Shown: positions 44,301 through 56,370, counted from the stretch's first letter. The stretch is 64,000 bases of DNA from Melieria omissa (GCA_963971225.1 OZ020269.1:40259264-40323263); one strand, 5' to 3'. Numbers and translations are program-made. Notes: generated by a model from the sequence alone, not told the origin.

Positions 44301-45199
44301 TTTCAACGAAGATGATTCCGGGATTCGCTAATGTTTTTGGTGTTGTCGTTTATTGTGTGCATGCTTTTTTGTGTTGCCGATTGGTTTTGCTGCACAGATT
44401 GCTGTCAGCTCACCATCAATCGAATCTTTGTGGTATATGGCTTTTTGCTGGCCAATGCTTTGATTGATTTAAAAATTTGGTGGTTGATCGCAATTTAAAA
44501 TGTTTACAAATATTTTTACGTGGCGAGTTCGAAGTAAAATTATTTGTTTATATTTTCACATGGTTGATTACAATTTTGAGAATATGGGAAAACTACGAAA
44601 AAAAATTAACTGATAGGCATATTGACTTCAAAATTCATGATACACTTGAAATAAAAAATAATTAGATGCGTGTTTTAATTTTGTTTTTTTTTAATCGAAA
44701 TCTAACGGAGAACCCAAGGGTTTGTGTGGAAAAACATAATTTAATAGGTCTATTGACTTTCAATAGGGCGAAAGCACTACTAAAGCACTAAATAAAGAAA
44801 TAAATAATAAGACAAGTATTTTGTCATAAAAAAAATGTTATTATGGCATGCCTACGTTTAAAAATTGTTTAAATATTCTACACCTTTTTGTTATTATATT
44901 ATTAATTATTATTATTATTGGGATATTTTCGTACGATTTTTTATATAGTAAAAATGTAAATGTAAAAAACAAAAGTATTTGTTGTTAATGTTATTCTTCA
45001 TAAGAGAAGAAAATATTTATGACTTTTGAAAAAATGTTAGTACACTAGTATATAAAATTATTACATTATTTTTTTTAATTTTTAAAGAACGCTCTTCAGC
45101 AACGTTAAAAATGGGCAGGTTACGCCCAAGTGAGGCACTGTAAAAAAATGTGAAATTAAAGCCAATTTATTCAAATTATGGTGATGGTTGTGAATGCTA

Positions 45200-45420
45200 A
45201 TTGCTTTTTTATTTGGTTTTTTTTTTTGTTTTCAATTACATTTTTATTTTTGTGCTTTATAGTAAATTATACTGTGGATGTGTGGTTCTTGTTTTTTTTG
45301 GTTTTTAATTAAATTTTTTATTTTTGTGCTTTATAGTAAATAATACTGTGGATGTGTGGTTCTTGTTTTTTTTTTCGGTTTTTAATTGCATTTTTTATTT
45401 CTGTGCTTTATGTAACAACT
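45200..45420 (+). repeat. Tandem repeat, 74-bp period
   Basis: Unit contains TTTATTTTTGTGCTTTATAG and ACTGTGGATGTGTGGTTCTT; ACTGTGGATG recurs at 45271 and 45345. About 2.8 units, AT-rich. It lies upstream of the second P-like exon. Confidence 0.8.
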
Positions 45421-46846
45421 TTTTCCTGTGGGTATTTTTTATGTACTAAAAAATTTACTAATTCTTTTGGTTATGCGCACAATCTTGCTTTTTTATTGCA
45501 CATACATACGTTATTTCATAATTTATTAAAATTTCCATTCCTAACATTAATTTATAATGTAAATTCAATCACTCCATTCATGCACGAATCACTTTTATTC
45601 ACTTATTCTTTCTGTAGGCGAAATGAGTGGATTCGGCTTCTCGGTGTAGAAGAGCCCACACACACATGCGGTTGAAAAAGCGCCTTAAACCGAACGCTGT
45701 CCCGGACTTAAATTTAATTAGTAATAATTTAAATAACTTACAGTGAGAAGTGCCGAAGTTGATATAGGTAGCTTAGAAAATGATTTTATAGAGCTAGGTG
45801 TGGATGATTTTATTCCACAAGAGTTTTCATCAGTCGATGAAACAAAAGCGAGCGCAATCACTTCAGAAGAGATTGCTTCCTCAGAGGAGTCCCTTAATTT
45901 CGAGAATGCAAAGCCGTTTCCTCTAATTTAGATCCACTTCCTTCGGATCTTCCTTTTTATTCAGCTGTCGGTGTGCAAAGCCAAACCGACAGATTTTTAA
46001 GTGAAGGGACTCCTAGAAAAAGGAAACTTTTAGAAGAAAATAGGAATTTGCGCAATGAGGTGAAAAGACAGGGAGTTAAAAATGAAAGAATTAGAGCTGC
46101 AGGAATTAAAATTACAGAATTTGTCCGTCCGTACTGAAGATGACCAAAATTCTGATGAATTTTTAGAAGAGCTATGTAGCACACTACCTTCGCATGTAGC
46201 CATATGTGTAAGGAATAGTGTTAAAAATACTAACAGAAATTGTAGAGGTCGTAGATACGACGTTAGTTTAAAAACCATAGCTCTGGGGGTATATTTTCTT
46301 TCACCCATTGCGTATAGGAGTTTAAAAAAATGTTTGAATTGGCCCAACGAACGAACTTTACAGCGGTTCGTTTCAGGTTGGCCATATTCCCCTGGCTGCA
46401 CTTCCAGCAGCATAAAAGCATTGCAATTCAGAAGTCGTGGCTTTTCTGAATTGCAGAAATTTATTTTAATTTCATGCGATGAAATGTCCCTAAAGACGCA
46501 TATGCAATATATAAGAAGTACAGATTCTATTGTCGGACTGGAAGATTTTGGCGACGAAAATCGCACTTCCAGGACGGCGAACAGTGTTATGACACTAATG
46601 GTTCAAGGTATTGGTGGGAGCCTTGATCACAACCACTAGCGCACTTCTTCGTACACGATACGTGCAATGCGCATATTTTGAAGAAATATATTTTTGAAGT
46701 TTTTACACAACTTCAAGATATAGGGCTTCATCCTTGCAATTTTGTCTGCGATCAGGGGAGAAATTTGATTAATTTTGCAAACCTGTTAGGAGTTTCCCCT
46801 GATCGACCATATTTTGTAGTTAATAATGAGGAAATCGTGTTCTTCC

Positions 46847-47624
46847 CAGTGATGTTAACTTTTTTTTGAAAAAATCCCTACGCGACTTGAAAAAACTCCC
46901 TACTTTTCCCTACGCTGTCCAGCAATTTTCCCTACGAAACTCCCTACACTTATTTTCCAAGTATTTTTTAATGTTTAAAGTTTTTTTAATTTTTTGTGAA
47001 TAAAAGTCGCAAAAGTAAAAACTATAACATTTATTAATTCTTCTTTTAATTCATTTGCAACATGAAAACAACAAAACAAAGTTGTGCTTTGTACTGAGAT
47101 ACGATTTAAAACATGGAAACATAACAACATAGAAAAAATTGTGCTTTGCACTGAGATACCATTTCATCACATTAAAAAAATCAGTACAAAAATTACACTA
47201 AGACTAATTATTTATGGTCATACTACTCAGTGTATGCCATTTTCTTAAAGTGCTGTTCTTTACATTGAAAATTTACACAGGTGATATCTTCGTCTTCTAA
47301 GTAAGAGCGAATTATACAATTTGAAGTCCAATTGTCATGGCTTGATGTGTTCCTTTTTTGTTCGAAAATATTCTTTCAGAGTCTGCATTAGAATGTGGTA
47401 GTGCCGAAACATATTTGGCCAACTTTGACAAATTGGGAAACAACATTTGATCGTTAAAATTTTTAGTTTGACTAATTTGACTTCAAAATTTTCCATAACC
47501 AGGGTTGTTTGAAAATTCCCTACATTTAGTGAATTTTAAAAAATCTGCCCTTTTTTCCCTACGCACACAATTTTCGCTAAAATTCTCTACATGTAGGGAA
47601 TTTTCCCTACAGTTAACATCACTG
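46847..47624 (-). mobile_element. hAT element, internally deleted, inserted in the P-like gene
   Basis: 778 bp, ends CAGTGATGTTAACT and its inverse AGTTAACATCACTG, 8-bp duplication GTTCTTCC (46839-46846, 47625-47632). Both subterminal regions carry many CCCTAC words. On the minus strand at about 47345-47435 a short piece reads FPNLSKLAKYVSALPHSNAD followed by SERIFS, the hAT C-terminal dimerisation motif, confirming the superfamily. Catalytic parts are missing. Confidence 0.85.
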
Positions 47625-48499
47625 GTTCTTCCACGATTCTCCTCACCTCCTGAAAAGTGCGCGAAATTGCCTTGAAAATAGGAAAAATTTCGTAAGTTTC
47701 TTAAATCGTAGTATTAGTTGGGATGATTTCGTCCACCTGCGAAACGCTTCTAAATGTTTACATAAGTTATCTTCAGAGCATATTAAGCCATCAATTTTTG
47801 AAAAGATGCGTGTGCGATTAGCTGCTCAGGTATTCAGTAACGCTGTAGCCTCAGCAATGTTCGCACTGTATAGCACTGGAAAGGTGCCGCCTTCCAGAGC
47901 TGCTACTTTCATAAATACGGCAGAATATGCTTAATTTTTGAACAATTTATTTGATATTTTTAATAGTAGCAGCATTGTTTGTACCCCACCTTTGCGAAGA
48001 GCATTTCTGGATATATGGATCAAATTAATTTTTTGAATGAAGCCGAAACCCTTTTAAAATCAATTATTGTTTGTGATAGAGAAGGTAAAAATATTACGAA
48101 AACCTTCTCTTATATTAATGGTAGGCTTTCTAACATAAACGCTTTAAGACGATTGTGGCGTACATTGTCACGGAAAGGTTTTCCCGGACTGATGACCAGG
48201 AAACTGAGTCAAGACGAACTCGAACATTTTTTTTGGGACATTAAGAAGAGGGGGTGGAAACAGCGCGAGTATCACCCCATACATGTTCTCGCGTCTGTTT
48301 AAGAAATGTTGGGGCACAGATAACTCATTATATAGATGTCCAGCGGCCAAGGAAAAAATGTGTCAAAAAGTTCGACAAATTTGGCCTCCGATAAGAGCTT
48401 TTTGGCCTCTAATGTCACACAAACACCGCTTCACACGCATTGTGCTCTGTTTTGAGATACAGAAATATGTGATTTTCTAGTCAAAACGGCGCTTGTCTC

Positions 48500-49740
48500 T
48501 TATCATACCTTTTAAGCAGCCAGTCGGGATTGAGTGTTGATGGTCAAACGCGCAAGCGGGGGTGTCTCGGACGACGAGTTCGCGGTTCAATCCTCACTGT
48601 AGCCGCCAACAATTTTTTAATGGCTTCTTTTTAAATATATATTCCTTTTTTTACGACCCGTGAAAAAAAGATGAATGAACAATTTATTTGGTTTCTAGAT
48701 CTCTTGATTAGTGAAATGTTTGGTTTTGGAGACACATAATTGTTCGCAAGTTTTAAAATCAATCAACCAAGCGCAGCATACGGTTACAAACAACCATACA
48801 GCAGAAGATTCGGTTGATGATGCCAAGCGCTCATGGGCGTACCTAGGTATGGGTAGAGGAGGGTAGCTCCCCCTACATAATTATATATTTTATATACATA
48901 TGCTCAGAAATCTATATTCTATTCTATTTGAATTTTATATTCTGAATTCGGAAATATAGCCATGTCTTTCCCCCTTTAATTTGTTGCTGGGTACGCACAG
49001 GCACTTGCTTTTCGCAAAAAAAATGAAAAGATCGGCAAATATTCCAAAACGAATGTAATTGTTCAGCGGTCACTTCATTGTCGCAATACAGTTACGCCGA
49101 CGCAGAGGATAGACCTGCTGGCGCCGCAGCTATTGACAATGCGTTGCCTTAGCAACGATGTGTATGTATCATGCCAAAGAAAATTATTTTCTTTATATTC
49201 TTTGATCATGCACAAAATTTTTAGTGCCGATTCATTTATATCACATTTTTTGAACACATTATTAATTTCCGGTATAACCGATTAAAAAGGTTTATAAAAA
49301 AAAGCGTTAAATGTTAAGAAAAATTTTGCTTCTCGCCCAGCCTTGAACACGAGGCGAAATTTACGAAAAAGAAATTACGGATATCTGATGTGCTGTCTAC
49401 CTGTTACACCAAATACAGTACGTGATCGTTGTAGCTAAAATCATAAATATATGTTGCAAAAAAGAATATCACAAGCAAGAAAAGAAATTCAAAATTAATT
49501 CAATCCGACATAAGTTCTGGATGAGCACATGCAGTTGTGTGCGTAAAATAGCTTTGCGGAAAAAAGCTGTAATTCAGAGCTTGAAATTTTTGTGCCGTTT
49601 TCGTCGTATGAGACTGGACATCTATATGATGAGTTATCTGTGGTTGGGGACTGCAATACGTTAATGTTATAATGAACATTTTTAAATTTTACCAAGACCT
49701 GGCATTTCAGTTTTCGAAAATGTACAAGTTGATATTCATG
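48500..49740. other. Interruption in the P-like gene; unidentified, with a tRNA-like block
   Basis: 48510-48610 contains GGTTCAATCC (a B-box match) and a preceding GTTGATGGTCAAACGCGC that may be a degraded A box, followed by a T-rich run: possibly a tRNA-derived SINE, not a tRNA gene, since no cloverleaf folds by eye. 49390-49740 has no identified content. I could not find the ends of an inserted element. Confidence 0.3.
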
Positions 49741-50139
49741 TAGATGCATCAATTTTCTTGAAAAGAAATGCTCTACACTATGTATGTGGCTATATATATT
49801 TAAAATTTTATCAACTCCATAACTGCTTGGAGCCTTTACCTTATTTTGCAGATGAAGTTGTCACTGAGGAATTCTTATTCTCATTAGAAAAACAATATGA
49901 TATGTTTTGTCTTGTGCGACCCCCAACACAATTCATTACATTCATCTCCAATTTAAATTGTCGCTTTCGTCAAAATTTTGATTCAGTTTGTCACTTAACT
50001 GGATTGAGTGAAGCCCTTCTGGGCAAAATGGGTGATATAAAGCCATACTTTTGTTGCAGTAACTGCAATCCAGATGTTCTGAAAGCTCTCTTCGTAAGGA
50101 TCAGAACATATTTTGAATTAAAAGCATTTAACATTTGAT

Positions 50140-50350
50140 CCGTGTTACGCACTAATAAATTTAGTTGCACTTCCCTTTGGGGCGTCCGTCCGTTGTGTCC
50201 GCTCTTGTCTGCTAGTTTTGATTTTATATAAGTTAGCACACGGGAACTGCAATAACCCGTTATGCTGACTCCATGTATAGTGAGCGGTCGATGCACGGAC
50301 CACCAGTGCAAGTTAGCACACCGGAACTGCAATTACCCGTTATGCTAACT
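50140..50350 (-). repeat. Errantivirus 3' LTR (approximate right limit)
   Basis: Minus-strand start AGTTAG at 50350, as in other errantiviruses. Two copies of a 40-bp unit (AGTYAGCATAACGG ... GTGTGCTAACT) at 50350-50311 and 50270-50231, then TATATAAAATC (TATA-like) at about 50230. The distal end is not certain; the P-like reading frame ends at 50138. Confidence 0.65.
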
Positions 50351-50399
50351 CCTCCCTCGCTTAGATGAAGGCTGTCCTCAGTCTTCTTCAGCGCCGTTG

Positions 50400-51824
50400 C
50401 TATAGCTGCTTGAAAACTGTTTTTTTCTGCTTTTTCGCCTGGCGTCGCTTTATTAATATGATGATGTAACACATCACAAAAACTGCAGACGTTATGCAAC
50501 CCACTAGAACTGGTCGAGTTCCTACTTTCGTTTGTAGGTCGTCTATGTACTGCAAGTTTTTTGTATTCATTTCGTGAAGGAAGGGTAGGTAGGGTAGAAT
50601 CTCGTGGTGTCCGGTGATATTTATTAGGGGCGATGATGGGGTGTCTGGTTTTCTTTTTTGCACGTTGGTTTTGTTTACAAACGTTGTTCCATTGATTTTT
50701 ATCTCGTCGTTAAATGTTAGTAGATAAGTGCCTGTTATAGTTTTCTCGGAATGGTTAATTTCTTCGACGATGGCGGTCATGTCATTAATGATAATAATGC
50801 CGTCATCGACTACTGATATGGGATCGAGGTGGTTAGTACGAGTGCTGCAGTGCGCAACCTCTCCAGAAACTAGCTGTTGGACGCATGTTGCACTTTGTAG
50901 CTTCTTGCAGAATGTTGACGTTATGGCGGGGCTGCATCTGTTAACTGGGTACACTTGTTTTCCGCAGTCGGCCACAGTGTCGCTGTCGGCCAGATATAGG
51001 ATTTTGCCGGAGTGAGGGACAGGGAAAATGCTAATTTTCTTACATATAGTTTTGGATATAGGATACTTAATAATAAAATGTAAAACATGATTATTTTGTA
51101 AAACTTTAATAGTGGCTACACTCATTATATCAGCTACGCTAATATTGGTAGAGTGCTCGTTTATTAGATATTTTAGGTCATCGTTATCTAAAATTATCGG
51201 ACTTATTACATTAATTTTTGCTAAAGTGACTGATGTAATAAGATTTTGTAGTTCAGTTATTATAATTCTATTCCTGGCTAGCAGGGTTTCGTAAAGGTGG
51301 CCAGTGTCGATCATCTCTTGTTTTTTGTTTGCCAAAATTGTATTTACAGTGTTTGTGAGATTGTTAATCTGAATCTGCATTTTTGTATTTATTTCAGTTT
51401 GTCTATTGTTTGATTCTATCAATTGTTTCTGTTTAAATCTGACTTCTTCAAAATCATCGAAATACGGTATCCCGGCGACTACCTTTAGTGCTGTGATTAA
51501 AAAATTGTAACTCCTTGCGTGTCTTCTATGGACATCTAACATGTCTAAGAGTCTGTATATGTGTTGGGTGTCTACTTTCAGTATTTCTTTCATATGGGTG
51601 GTGGGGAATTGTTCCGTCTGCTTACCGGTATTGTATGCTATTTCGAGATACGATGTCAGATTTGTCGAGTGTCTTAGATATCCGTATTCGTCCCAAAGGA
51701 TTACGTCGCCGTACGACACAGGGATGTAGTCCGAGTGGGAATAGTCGATTATTTTGGTGGTAACCATTGTTGCGGTGAGAAATAGTATTAATAGCAACCT
51801 ACGAATGAAGAGTAAAAGTGTCAT
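50400..51824 (-). CDS. env: Errantivirus envelope glycoprotein, open frame
   Basis: 474 codons without a stop. Architecture: N-terminal hydrophobic signal segment (residues about 3-20), an ectodomain with a basic cluster around residue 120 that might be a processing site, a coiled-coil-like polar segment at about 150-215, several Cys pairs at 275-340, multiple Asn-linked glycosylation sequons near 380-400, one transmembrane helix at about 440-460, and a short basic tail. The length and layout match env of gypsy, ZAM and related insect errantiviruses, where it mediates cell entry. Here it stands without gag-pol, so any role would need another element to supply the rest. Expression cannot be judged from the sequence. 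Confidence 0.8.
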   Translation of the reverse strand: MTLLLFIRRLLLILFLTATMVTTKIIDYSHSDYIPVSYGDVILWDEYGYLRHSTNLTSYLEIAYNTGKQTEQFPTTHMKEILKVDTQHIYRLLDMLDVHRRHARSYNFLITALKVVAGIPYFDDFEEVRFKQKQLIESNNRQTEINTKMQIQINNLTNTVNTILANKKQEMIDTGHLYETLLARNRIIITELQNLITSVTLAKINVISPIILDNDDLKYLINEHSTNISVADIMSVATIKVLQNNHVLHFIIKYPISKTICKKISIFPVPHSGKILYLADSDTVADCGKQVYPVNRCSPAITSTFCKKLQSATCVQQLVSGEVAHCSTRTNHLDPISVVDDGIIIINDMTAIVEEINHSEKTITGTYLLTFNDEIKINGTTFVNKTNVQKRKPDTPSSPLINITGHHEILPYLPFLHEMNTKNLQYIDDLQTKVGTRPVLVGCITSAVFVMCYIIILIKRRQAKKQKKTVFKQL

Positions 51825-51860
51825 TTACTGTTTATCTTAAACTTTGTTTGCTTGTATTTT

Positions 51861-52099
51861 GTTGTTGTGTCGTTGCAAGAAATGCATAGCCATGTCAATT
51901 ATGCATTTCGTGCACGATGTCAGGGTTATGCAAGACATCGAGAATACTCCTATAGATTGTATTATATTGATTGATTAAAATGTGTTTGTTCGTGTTGGCA
52001 TTTCCGTTCGTGTTAAAAAATAACCAATTTCAAAGCGTGGCGCTTTCGCCGCCACTTTTAATAAAAATTACAATAACAAAAATTGCTTTTATACTTCAG
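51861..52099. other. Short spacer
   Basis: No supported feature; ends with the 11-bp duplication that borders SINE-B copy 2. Confidence 0.3.
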
Positions 52100-52590
52100 T
52101 ATGAGCTCATGGATGGATGTGAGGGTGGGCAGGAAGGCTACAGGCCTTCCATAGCACTCAATCCATTTCAGACCATTATACTATACCCATGGGGGATAGG
52201 AAAGGAAAATGAGAGTAATATCTTATATTTCACCCGTTTTTGAAATGCGTATGCAAGACTGTCTTTTCAACATATTGTTACGAATGCTAGTTCCAGTTCC
52301 AGTGGGCTAGTACGTATCTCTGGATTGTGTAATTTGAAATAAACAAAACACACTTAGTTTCTCAAACGCAGTCAATGAAAACCAACAATCACTTTATTTC
52401 ACCAATTTCACACTTTACTGCCTTTACACTTAATTATTTGCTTAATTACTCCGTGTGGCACCTTCACTTGTCTAAACCAAGACTGACCCGCTGCGCCGTA
52501 ACTGACTGCCTTTTATACCTGTCCGGTTATCGCGCAGATCGTTCGAGCACATTCCAGAGTGGACTACAGGTTTCCATGATGATCGCGAGC

Positions 52591-52766
52591 CATCATTGCC
52601 AGGTTGGACTAAAAGTTTCCCTTATTATGGCGGCCATCATTGCCAGTTTGGACTAAAAGTTTCCCTTATTATCGCGGCCATGATTGCCAGGTTGGACTAA
52701 AAGTTTCCCGTAGTATCGCGGTCATCATTGCCAGGTTGGACTAAAAGTTTCCCTTATTATCGCGGC
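52591..52766. repeat. 44-bp tandem repeat, 4 units, in the solo LTR
   Basis: Units start at 52591, 52635, 52679 and 52723, exact period 44, each with CATTGCCAG, TTTGGACTAAAAGTTTCCC or the GTTGGAC form, then TTATYGCGG. On the minus strand it lies upstream of the TATA word, in U3, where enhancer-like repeats are common. Confidence 0.9.
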
Positions 52767-53890
52767 CGTCGCACTATGGCCCAACGGTCGGTAAAACGTT
52801 GCAAAAATCAAAAATGTCATGAAAGCGTTCGATAAAATGAATACACGCATCTTATTGAGAATTTTCCAGGGATTACGAATATGTTACTTTCATTAAATTC
52901 AGATTAGTAGTTTGGGAGGTAGAGCCGCTCAAAGTTGACAATTTTTCCACATTGAGAAAAATGTGTATTTTTTGGTTTTTTTCCTCTTTAAGATTGATTT
53001 GTATGTAAATGAAGCGACCAATCGGTAACTTGTTGGTTTTTTCTAAAAGATACGTTAATTGCTAATATAATAAAAAAAATGTTTGTTTATTTTGTTTTAA
53101 AAGTTGTTCGATCTACCGATTGCTCGAAAAGTCTATATTTCGACCTTTTTTCAACTTTGATCGAAAATAAAAAAAGACCAAAAAAGACCTCCGCGAAATT
53201 GAGGGAGGTTATTTGCTATTTAATTATTTACCTAACTTCCAAAACTCAGCTGCCGCTTTACTTTCCAGCGCAATAAAAGTGAAGCAACCTCGGGTCGAAA
53301 AACACGCAGGTATACGAAAAATCACGCACATTTAGTTCGGTCAAAAACCCATTTTGTGTTGCTGGCATTTGTATATAAAGTTATATTTTTTGGTTACGAA
53401 TGGCATAATACATTTGCTATCCATGTTTTGCTTATTTTATTTAGAAAAGTTTTTCCTAACAATCTTCCTTCCCATATACTGAAGGAAGATTTGTTCCTAG
53501 GCAGAGTTTCCTCTGAAATTCCACGTCCCATGGTTTTTACAGCTTAAAACAATATTTTTTCCATCATAATACTTACATTTCCACGAACAGCTTAGTCATA
53601 TTCAATATTTGAACAAAAACGCTGAAAAAACGGCGAATTCTCTTAGATGCAGCTACCTGCTTCAAACCGTTAAAGGGAAATCCCATCACGTTTTCAGTGC
53701 GAATTGTTTCCGAAAACTATTTGCAGCACATGCCTGATAAACCTATATACCTAATTCTGTTTTTACACGGTCTGTTTTTACACAGTTTTGATTTAACACG
53801 GTTTGAAAAAAAAAATTTTTTATTTTTTTACACGATTTTATTCTATTTAGCACGAAAAATTGAAATTTTTTAATTTTCTAACCGTGTTAA

Positions 53891-56287
53891 CCCTTCGATG
53901 AGTGACAATTCTGAACTTCACGGCCGTGTGAGAAGACCTTTTTTTGAAAATTAGGGTTTTTGCATGAAAAATTTTGTATTTTTGTATTTTTATTGTTTAT
54001 AACTAAATACTACATCTTAAAATAAAATTTTTGAATTTTTTTGCTCCATTTTTCTTAATTTTACTATGAAAAAGCTTTAAAGCTATTGTTGTTGAGCGTG
54101 TTCCGCTTGTCCCCCGCCCTGTGCGCAAGTGTTGCAGCGATGTAGAACTGTGCTGTGTTCTCCACAAACAGCGTTGCCGCATCCGAAGCAGTAGGCCCAC
54201 GTTTTCCGCTGCCGCCCGTACTCAGAACGGCAAAGGCGACATGACGGTCTATTCGCCCTAGCCGCAACCGACGGTGCATCGGCTTCTACCGGTCTTGATA
54301 TCATCTGAAATGAACAAAAACAATAAGAAACAAATAAATACACAATCTGCTCTTGAATTTGAAGGTGTTTTTTCTTACCCTGACATCAAATGCTTGCGTA
54401 TCCTTGGATATGCGGTTATATGGTTATTCAGGGCACGTTCCTCGATATTTGGTGTGGCCAATTGTTTAGTGAGAAGTAACAGGAATGACCGCCGTCTGTC
54501 ACTCCTTTTTATCGGCTTCATCTCATTATAAATTGTAAAAGCAGCCAATGCAGCGACGTCCAGCATATTATAGAACATGGCCAGTGGCCAGCGTTTCGTT
54601 GATCGCTTGCATGTGTACGTGCCAAGCATCTGGTCCATTGTATAAACGCCGCATTTGTTGGCGTTGTAGTCCAGTATGCCAAACGGCTTCCGCTTCTTAC
54701 TTTGCTCGTCGACACGGCAAGTGTTGTGCATTGTAGACAGCACGTTCACAACTTTATTTTTCTTAGGTACATATGAGCACAACGCTATGTCCCCTTCGTT
54801 GAACCCGAACAATGTCTGTTGATGGGGCGCTTCGGGTTCTTCTTCAATTCCCGTGTAACAAATGTTTTGTTGTAGCGCACTGTACCAATATATGCGGTCT
54901 TCCTCCTCATCAAAATACGCGCCAAATCCAAAGTAGTGAAGAAATTATCCGCGTATATTGTGCGGCCTGCATCCAAATAGTTTTCCGCAAGTTCAAGCAC
55001 CACGTTCTGCCCCATGATTTACTTCGCGTTCTTGGTTAGGCAATTTGCCGGAATATATCATTCCATTCACGGGACTTCGAGTCGCATAACCACCATACTT
55101 TTAGACCATACTTAGCCGGCTTTGACGGAATGTATTGCGTGAAGCGGGTGCGGCCTCTGTAAGGGAACAACTGCTCATCGACGGTTAGTGCTTCATGAGG
55201 AGTGTAAGCTGCTGCCAAGTTATGCTGCAACATTTGCCAAATATCATCGATAGCCGCAGTTTTGCTGTTGATAAGTCGCTGTTGTCGAGTATTTCCATTG
55301 TCGAATCGAATGCATTGCTTTATGCACATGAAGCGATCGTACGACATCGCAGCTTTGTATATTGGACAACGCGTCGCGCCCCATAATTCCGTAGCAGGTT
55401 CACGATTCGATTTTGTGAGTCCAGCATACAAAAGGATAGCTAGAAAGGCGTCAAACCCTTTCACAGTCACTGGCTTCCACTCCTTTTTCTTCGTGGAATT
55501 CGCCAAATTCCATGCAGCTGTAACCTCCCTGCCTTTACGATTTGTTTCGCGTATTATGATGTATATTATTTCCTCGCTGATGATTGAACGAAATATAGTG
55601 TAGGGGTCATGTACAGTTCCTGATGGTCCTGGTGAAGTCGACCACGTTATGAACACGAGAACGATAAGTTGATGGTGCTTTTTTACACCATTGGGTGCCA
55701 TCTTTAGCAATATAGTAGTTTTCATTTGTTTCCGGTGCATCATTTTCTTCCTCTTCATCATCGTCGTCATCAATATCTTCATTTATCTCTACGTATCCTT
55801 CAGTTTCGGCATCTGACTCTTCAGCGGGTTGGTATGTGCAGTCGTCATCATCCTCAGCTTCATTACCAAGTGCAGCAATATCAACTTCTTCAGCCATCTC
55901 TTCCTCCATAAAGTCTGCAAATCTCATATCAGCTGCACGCCTTTCATCCGCACTCATTTGCTGGTTATGGTTTGCTGGTTTGCTAGTTATGTGTGCGAGC
56001 AATAAAAAAAGTATAATGATGCCCAAAGAACATGCATTTATTAGTCATTGCATGAAAATTCAGTACAAGGTCCCTACGGACCTTGTCACACGTCCGCGTA
56101 CTATTTTCAATAAAACCTCAATAACTCCTAAACTAATGGTCGGATCGCCTTGATTTTAAACGATGTGCAACAAAATTCTATTGAAATACATGGTAACTTT
56201 ATGGGGGGGTTGTAGTGGCCGAAATAGGAGTAATTTCAGTTTGAAAATGCAAAAAGGTCCCTAGGGACCTTCTCACTCATCGAAGGG
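53891..56287 (-). mobile_element. piggyBac-like transposon
   Basis: 2397 bp, ends CCCTTCGATGAGTGA and the inverse TCACTCATCGAAGGG, bounded by TTAA at 53887-53890 and 56288-56291. One transposase gene on the minus strand. Confidence 0.9.
54083..55957 (-). pseudogene. piggyBac-like transposase, frameshifted
   Basis: Start probably at the ATG at 55957 (MSADERRAADMRF). Acidic N-terminal region (about 100 residues, Asp/Glu runs), then the DDE_Tnp_1_7 domain. The three catalytic Asp are recognisable: EALTVDEQLFPYRGR, TIYADNFFTTLDLA and VYTMDQMLGTYTC. Frameshifts occur near 55610, 55060, 55010 and 54815. A GT...AG intron (about 54305-54378) precedes the last exon, the Cys-rich finger CRLCRSE ... 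CFGCGNAVCGEH ... CNTC that binds the ends in piggyBac. The splice phases do not match exactly, a further sign of decay. Inactive. Confidence 0.85.
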
Positions 56288-56370
56288 TTAAATCAAAACA
56301 GTGTAAAAACAGACCGTGTAAAAACAGAATTAGGTGTATTTCGTTGTTTTATCACAGTTGTTCTTTGACT

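Larger units (their letters stand above)
39661..50138 (+). pseudogene. P-element/THAP9-like transposase, split by a long intron and later insertions
   Basis: Exon 39661-39737 (MPRRCICGCKEGGGLHQFPE) is the N-terminal half of a THAP zinc finger. Its donor CT|GTATTT is phase-matched to the acceptor TCTGTAG at 45617, whose exon gives RNEWIRLLGVEEPTH and then, one frame on, LKPNAVPDL, the THAP C-terminal AVP box; the Cys-His segment between is deleted. Next come an acidic region, a coiled coil (RKRKLLEENRNLRNEV), and the P-type catalytic domain: ISCDEMSLKTHMQYI (first Asp) and CDQGRNLINFANLLGV (second Asp region). At 46847 a hAT element interrupts; the frame resumes at 47633 with SPHLLKSARN in the expected place. 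Later blocks are LRRAFLDIW, QDELEHFFWDIKKRG and, after a gap at about 48480-49740, the C-terminal ALHYVCGYIYLKF. Several frameshifts and stops: inactive. Confidence 0.7.
50140..51860 (-). mobile_element. Errantivirus (gypsy-like insect endogenous retrovirus), 3' part
   Basis: Contains env on the minus strand followed by a purine-rich tract (CGAGGGAGG) and then an LTR beginning AGTTAGCATAACGG at 50350. Gag and pol are absent; upstream of env only about 30-100 bp of unassigned sequence remains before an unrelated repeat. So this is a 5'-truncated or recombined provirus. Confidence 0.75.
53750..56334. mobile_element. Small inverted-repeat MITE that hosts piggyBac
   Basis: The left arm CCTAATTCTGTTTTTACACG ... 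GATTTAACACGG (53750-53805) is the inverse of the right arm (56288-56334). Without the piggyBac insertion the element is about 184 bp and almost palindromic. TA stands at the left and TG at the right, so a Tc1/mariner-type TA duplication with one mutation is possible. Confidence 0.7.

Noticed and set aside
48510..48610. A possible tRNA gene
   Set aside because: Only a B-box-like word is present; no acceptor stem or cloverleaf can be drawn by eye.
52591..52766. CRISPR-like array (four regular repeats)
   Set aside because: The 44-bp units abut without spacers, lie in an LTR, and the DNA is eukaryotic.
54375..54812. A separate small gene
   Set aside because: It is the third-Asp part of the piggyBac-like transposase, separated only by frameshifts.
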